Below are positions 59,361 through 64,000 of a DNA stretch of 64,000 nucleotides, in pieces. A program made the position numbers and the translations under genes. Source of the stretch: Strix aluco (taxonomy: Eukaryota; Chordata; Aves; Strigiformes; Strigidae); contig NC_133933.1 of assembly GCF_031877795.1 (NCBI RefSeq), positions 24,332,029 through 24,396,028 on the forward strand, given 5' to 3'. Numbering within the stretch: position 1 is the stretch's first letter; each line of letters begins with the position of its first letter. Below the pieces are notes generated by a model. It made no database searches. It was not told where the DNA came from and saw only the letters and a list, made by a program, of their open reading frames with translations.

Positions 59361-62300
59361 TCTGGAGGTACAAGGCTGAAAAAGTTGCTAGCTAATAGAG
59401 ACATGATATTTTCAGGTCTAGGAGATATTTTCAGTTCTAAGAGTGTTCAAATTGGAAGACGTGAATGGTAACACAGAAGAATGTGATCTGGTTGTGAACT
59501 CTGCCATAAAACAGCCAATTTGACAACAAAGGTTTTCTCAACAATTTCCTAATAATACTAGCATGTTGCTAACAGAATTATGGCTGCTCTGTAGTAAACC
59601 CTGGTGATATCCAGCACCCAGGCCAGAAGGAGGAGAAAACACATTCTGACGTTTGAGCTAAATGTACAGAGAAAGATCTCACAAAATGTCTCTAGGGTGC
59701 CTGAACTCACCAAGCTGTGAGTCCTGGTGTAAAAACAACCTGGGCTAGGTGGTGACCAGCAGGATCAGCAGTTTGCCTTTTTTTTTTCTGTTTTCTTCTG
59801 GTCAGAAGCAGAGGAATTTGTATAAACTTTTCTGCCATGGTTTCAGTAACAGATCTAGAGAAGAGAGTGACTCTGGAAAATAGTGTTGTGTGTCTCCTAT
59901 TGACCTCTTAAGACAAAATCTTGGAAGACCTTTAGTCCTAAAAATTGCTGCTGAAAGATCATTGCAAATTTGCATTAATGACACGGCAAATTGTTGGCCA
60001 GAGATTTTGTGCCTCTGGATATTGATTTGATTAAATTGATTTTTCTTTTAATTTCCTAATAATTTGTGAAGGTTGAGTAACTAAAAGCTAGTAATTAAGA
60101 TATGCTTGGTTAAAGTGACTGCAGGTTAATGCAGTTAAATGCCACCCAAGATTTCAATGTTTCTTCACACTTTTCATCCATGCCTCTGCTCTTTGAGTTG
60201 AGTTTCTCATGCGCAAAGAATGACTTTCGTGTTGAATAGGTACAAGCTACAGAGGGGATCTGTAACATTTATGCATGGTTGCAGCTGTGTGTTTTATTAA
60301 CATCAGGACACAAATCCAATATAGCATAAAATATGAATCCATCTAAATTCCTTCTAGGAAACAGTCCAAGTTGTGTAGTGCTTTGTAGTAGGCTTTGTAA
60401 CTTGCAGTGGTTGATGGCATTTCGTCTCAAGATGGGATACAGTTTCTCAAAAGTATCAGGAGCACAGTGAAATGTATGTGACCAAGCATAGCTGTGGCAA
60501 TCAAATAACACTCAACATATGCTATTTCAACCTTTTCCATCAACACTTTGGCTTAAAGAATTGTAAGTTCAGAAATACAAACAAACCCAATTGATTTTCA
60601 GAACAATAGATCCTCAAACTTTAGATACCTTTTCAGTTTCACTCAAATAGAAATAAAATAACCTCTAGCTTTTTAAATTAAAGCTATTTTAAGACTTTAA
60701 AATCTTTCTCAGTGCTGAGGGGCAGTTTGATCACTGTCTTGTATCAGAAAATTTTTTCACAACTGAGAAATCTCAATCTGTTTTGGGGAGATACTTGAAT
60801 GCCTTCCTGTATTTTATCCTCCCAGGTTGATTTCTTATTATCTAAAACCCCTTCCTCTTTATTGTACAAAGAGTATGTACAACTTCAGAGTGCAGTATGA
60901 AAAAGAAAAAAACTATTTTGCTGAAACTGTTAGAGAGTATTCATTCTTTTTTAAGTATCTATCTAATGTGCTGATTCCTCAAAAAAATCTGACCTATTTC
61001 CGGAAAAACATGTTACAAGGACTGTAAAGAAGGTGGAGGGAGAACTAATGTGCAAAAATATGAGAGAAAATAGTAACTGATCTTATTTCTTCCACTGCTT
61101 GGAGAGGCACAGTCAGCACCCAAGGAAACATCCTAGGCCTTCTATGGATAAAGAAACAAGAAAAAAAGATAAATTTAAACAACTGAGCTAACATTTCAAA
61201 ATAAAATCAAATTTTAGAAAACAAAATGCAATTACAGCTACTACTTTTCTACTTTTAAATATCCTTCTTGCTCTATCTGGAATAAATGGCGGTTTATTTC
61301 TGAGAGAAGATCAGACAACAGCTTTAAAATACTGCCTAAAACATGTAAACTTTAGATTAAATGGGGGAAAGAAAGAAAAGCGCTTGGACATAATAAAACT
61401 ATTCAATAATAACTAAGTAATCTCACTTGAAACTATTTTTTAGAGTAATTAAATACTTCTAACCTAATTCTGAATGCAGAAAACCATTAACACAAATATT
61501 TATGTTTTGTTTAAAAGGTAATATTAAAAAAGGATCTATGAGGGGCAAAGATAAAAAAGCCAACTAAGGATGTTATGTAACTAACTTCACTTGCCAAAAT
61601 GTCTGTTTAGCCAACTTCATGCTGACTTTTGTGCTGCATGCAAAGTTAAAAGTTAAAATAGAGCTGACAAATCATCAACCTTACTTTCTTCATTATTTTA
61701 TTGTATCCTTAGGATTCCACTATCACTATTTTCCCAACTGGCAAAAAAATCTGGAAGTCAAAGTTTGTTTTTTCAATTCTGTTCTGATTCTTGTATATGG
61801 TTTCCCAGACAACAAGCAGATAGTTTACCTCTACTTTTAACAGTAAACATTTCTGATGTATTCTTTATTAAAATTACAGTGAAGTAGAAAAAGTCAGATT
61901 TTAAACAATCAGTTACACTACCAATTGCATTGTCACCTACACTAACTTATCTTAAAGGACTGTGAAACAATATTTCTCAAGATTTCAAGTTGATATATTA
62001 TTCTTTGATAGAAACGATACTGCAAAATCAGCTGGCTGCCAGAAAGAGAGACATGATAACAATTCCAACCTTCACCATAGACAACAATTTTTTTTTCTGT
62101 ATGTAGATAACAATTGCTTCATTTCAATTTGCCATCTACATTTCTCCCATTTATTTCATCTGTGCCAAAAATATATAGATACAAAATTCATAAAAAACAA
62201 AAAGCCATTGTTTCAGCTGATATTTTCCCTCTAGTGTTGGACAAAAGCAGAAGATCAGGCAGTCTTTCAATGGCCTTTGGTATGTACGGTTGTAACACTT

Positions 62301-64000
62301 TGTTGACTTGTCTGTGACTTACGGTTAGGTCAAAGAAATAGTCTTTATGTTTTTGCTCCCTTTCAGTTCTCAGAGATATGCAGGAGAAGGACATGAGTTA
62401 ACCTCCCAGTTAACCCCGGATTTCTCTAACACACAGGTGTCTAGGATGCCATTCTCATATGCTTGCCGGTAAGTATTGATATGAATAAATACAAAAAACT
62501 GCTTACGATGAGGAACAAGCAGAATACAGATGATGTGTGCTTTATATTGTAAATAACTTTGACCACAGTGCCATTGCAGTAACCATTGACAGGCATGACT
62601 GGTGTAGAATTAAAATTTCCAAGATGCTTAGCTGTGTGCCACAAAAACACTTCATACTAAACCTCTACAGAAGCAGTTTGGTCTTCTTAAGATGTACAGT
62701 TACAGATTCTGGCTACATCATCGTGAAGAGAGGAGGAAAAGAAGCAGAAATGAGCTAAAGTCAAGTCAACTTATTTCATTAAATGACTGACATTTTTTCC
62801 ATAACTACATATGAGCAGTTATGGTGACCATAAGCAGGCTCTGTTACTTGCTTGCTTCTTGCAGTCACAACGGTGTCAGCCTGACCTAGGGTGTTCAACT
62901 AGAGTAAATGGCAGCAGTCAGTGGTGAAGCATTTTAGAGAGGTTAAAACATTCATGCAAGATATAAAATGCAGGATATTTAAAACATGAAACCTGTTTCT
63001 ATCAATACCCTGAGTTTACCGTATGTACTCCTTACAGGTGCTCTAATTTTAAAGGCTGGTGGAACACAGGCATTTGGGGCCAAAAGCTCTTTGTGTCCTG
63101 CCATTAACATAAGGGAACTTCCAAGCCCTTTCCCCCGCCTTGACATGTTTGGATTCAGGTTGGAACACACTTCTAGGTACAAAGTTTCTCTGAGCATGGA
63201 GTTTAAGAGAAACACTGACCTGCAAAAAAAAAGGGAAGGAGGGATGTAGTGCAAGACTACTGTATCTGAAAGGACTTCAGCTATTGGTAATAACTTTCTC
63301 TACTCTGAGTAATAGTCTACATATTATTATTTATTATATTACATATACTTATTCCATATTTAGGTGATACCAAATGCCATAAAGGCACAATAAATTAGAG
63401 GAAGATCTTGGAGCTCTTCATACAAACACAAACCTTGACACCCTTTTGCCCAACACAGTATTGGCCCCAGATGACATACTGGTTACTTGAGGGGAGCAGA
63501 AATCCAGATGGTTTGTCTGAATATACTTAGGAAGGAACAATTCTTGGGCAAGAATGCTAACACAGCTTCAGCTCTGTAGGGTGATTATTTGGAAATAGAT
63601 CATGACATAAATGGTAATGAATAATACAGAATTTTGTCCAGCTTAACAGCTCCTTTACAAACATAGCTTGGATCTTTAGCAATTAAATGAAAAGATTTAG
63701 GGCAGCATCTGAAAGATTTGACCTTGTATGTAAAATGACAAACTCCTCTTGATGTTCTCAGATTTCTCCACCCTGAAATTGTGAAGTCTGGAGGAAGAGG
63801 GAAAAAAAAGCTGCAATAATTTTAACATTACTAGCAGAACAAAAAAAGGACATGAAGAACTACTCAGCAATAAGATATGGGGTGAAAGGAAACATGCTCA
63901 TAAAGCCTAATGTAGTTGAAGAAAACTGGAATGGAGAAGAATCTCACTAGAGTGCTAGTGAGCAGAGGTTTCTGTTAACTAAACACAGTCCAAGCTCAGG
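59361..64000. other. Intergenic, no gene recognised
   Basis: AT-rich. Minus-strand frames at 60269-60511 and 62188-62394 read as mildly protein-like (the latter has QVNKVLQPYIPKAIERLPDL and a donor-like ACC/GTAAGT on the minus strand near 62313), but neither has a good acceptor or a known domain. If mammalian gene order holds, DNAH14 should lie on this side on the minus strand, yet no dynein motor motif was found. Confidence 0.5.

Overview
The window is nuclear DNA from a bird. It has split genes with GT-AG introns, an AT-rich background, one CpG island, CR1 LINE 3' ends with the avian hallmark CATAGAATGG / ATCACAGAATC, and LTRs that begin (minus strand) TGTnnTG..TTTnGGC.GGGATAGAG, a type I know as common in birds. 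The encoded protein closely resembles bird lamin B receptor. The species cannot be fixed; the LTRs make a neoavian bird more likely than chicken, which is inference.

Layout. 1-23.2 kb: no gene I can support. It holds one decayed minus-strand LTR (13.31-13.94 kb), a likely ancient MIR fragment (about 19.3 kb), two stretches with clustered homeodomain-type sites that may be conserved enhancers (8.27-8.48 and 9.73-9.99 kb), and simple repeats. 23.29-24.43 kb: CpG island with CCAAT, TTCAAA, E2F-like and GC boxes and an untranslated first exon ending at a GTAAGG donor (23858/23859). 28.4-43.0 kb: thirteen coding exons of LBR on the plus strand. All junctions keep frame and give 608 residues ending in ..YRIFPYIY. 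43.0 to about 45.3 kb: LBR 3' UTR with several AATAAA signals. 45.3-64 kb: another gene-poor region with a probable LTR (46.65-47.46 kb), a small CR1 3' end (59.29 kb), a repeat-like GC-richer block (52.9-53.7 kb) and several unrecognised minus-strand ORFs.

LBR is the only gene established here. It is a two-part inner nuclear membrane protein: a nucleoplasmic Tudor plus Arg/Ser-rich arm that binds chromatin and lamin B, and a polytopic sterol C14-reductase domain. Both enzyme signatures and the Asn and Arg residues whose human equivalents (N547, R583) are mutated in disease are intact at 540 and 576. The introns carry an LTR (intron 3) and CR1 copies (introns 7 and 13). In mammals LBR lies between DNAH14 (tail to tail) and ENAH (upstream); I could not recognise exons of either. 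I found no previously undescribed system; the most interesting signals are the cell-cycle-like promoter layout, a 23-bp-arm inverted repeat just upstream of it, and the unexplained minus-strand ORFs behind LBR.
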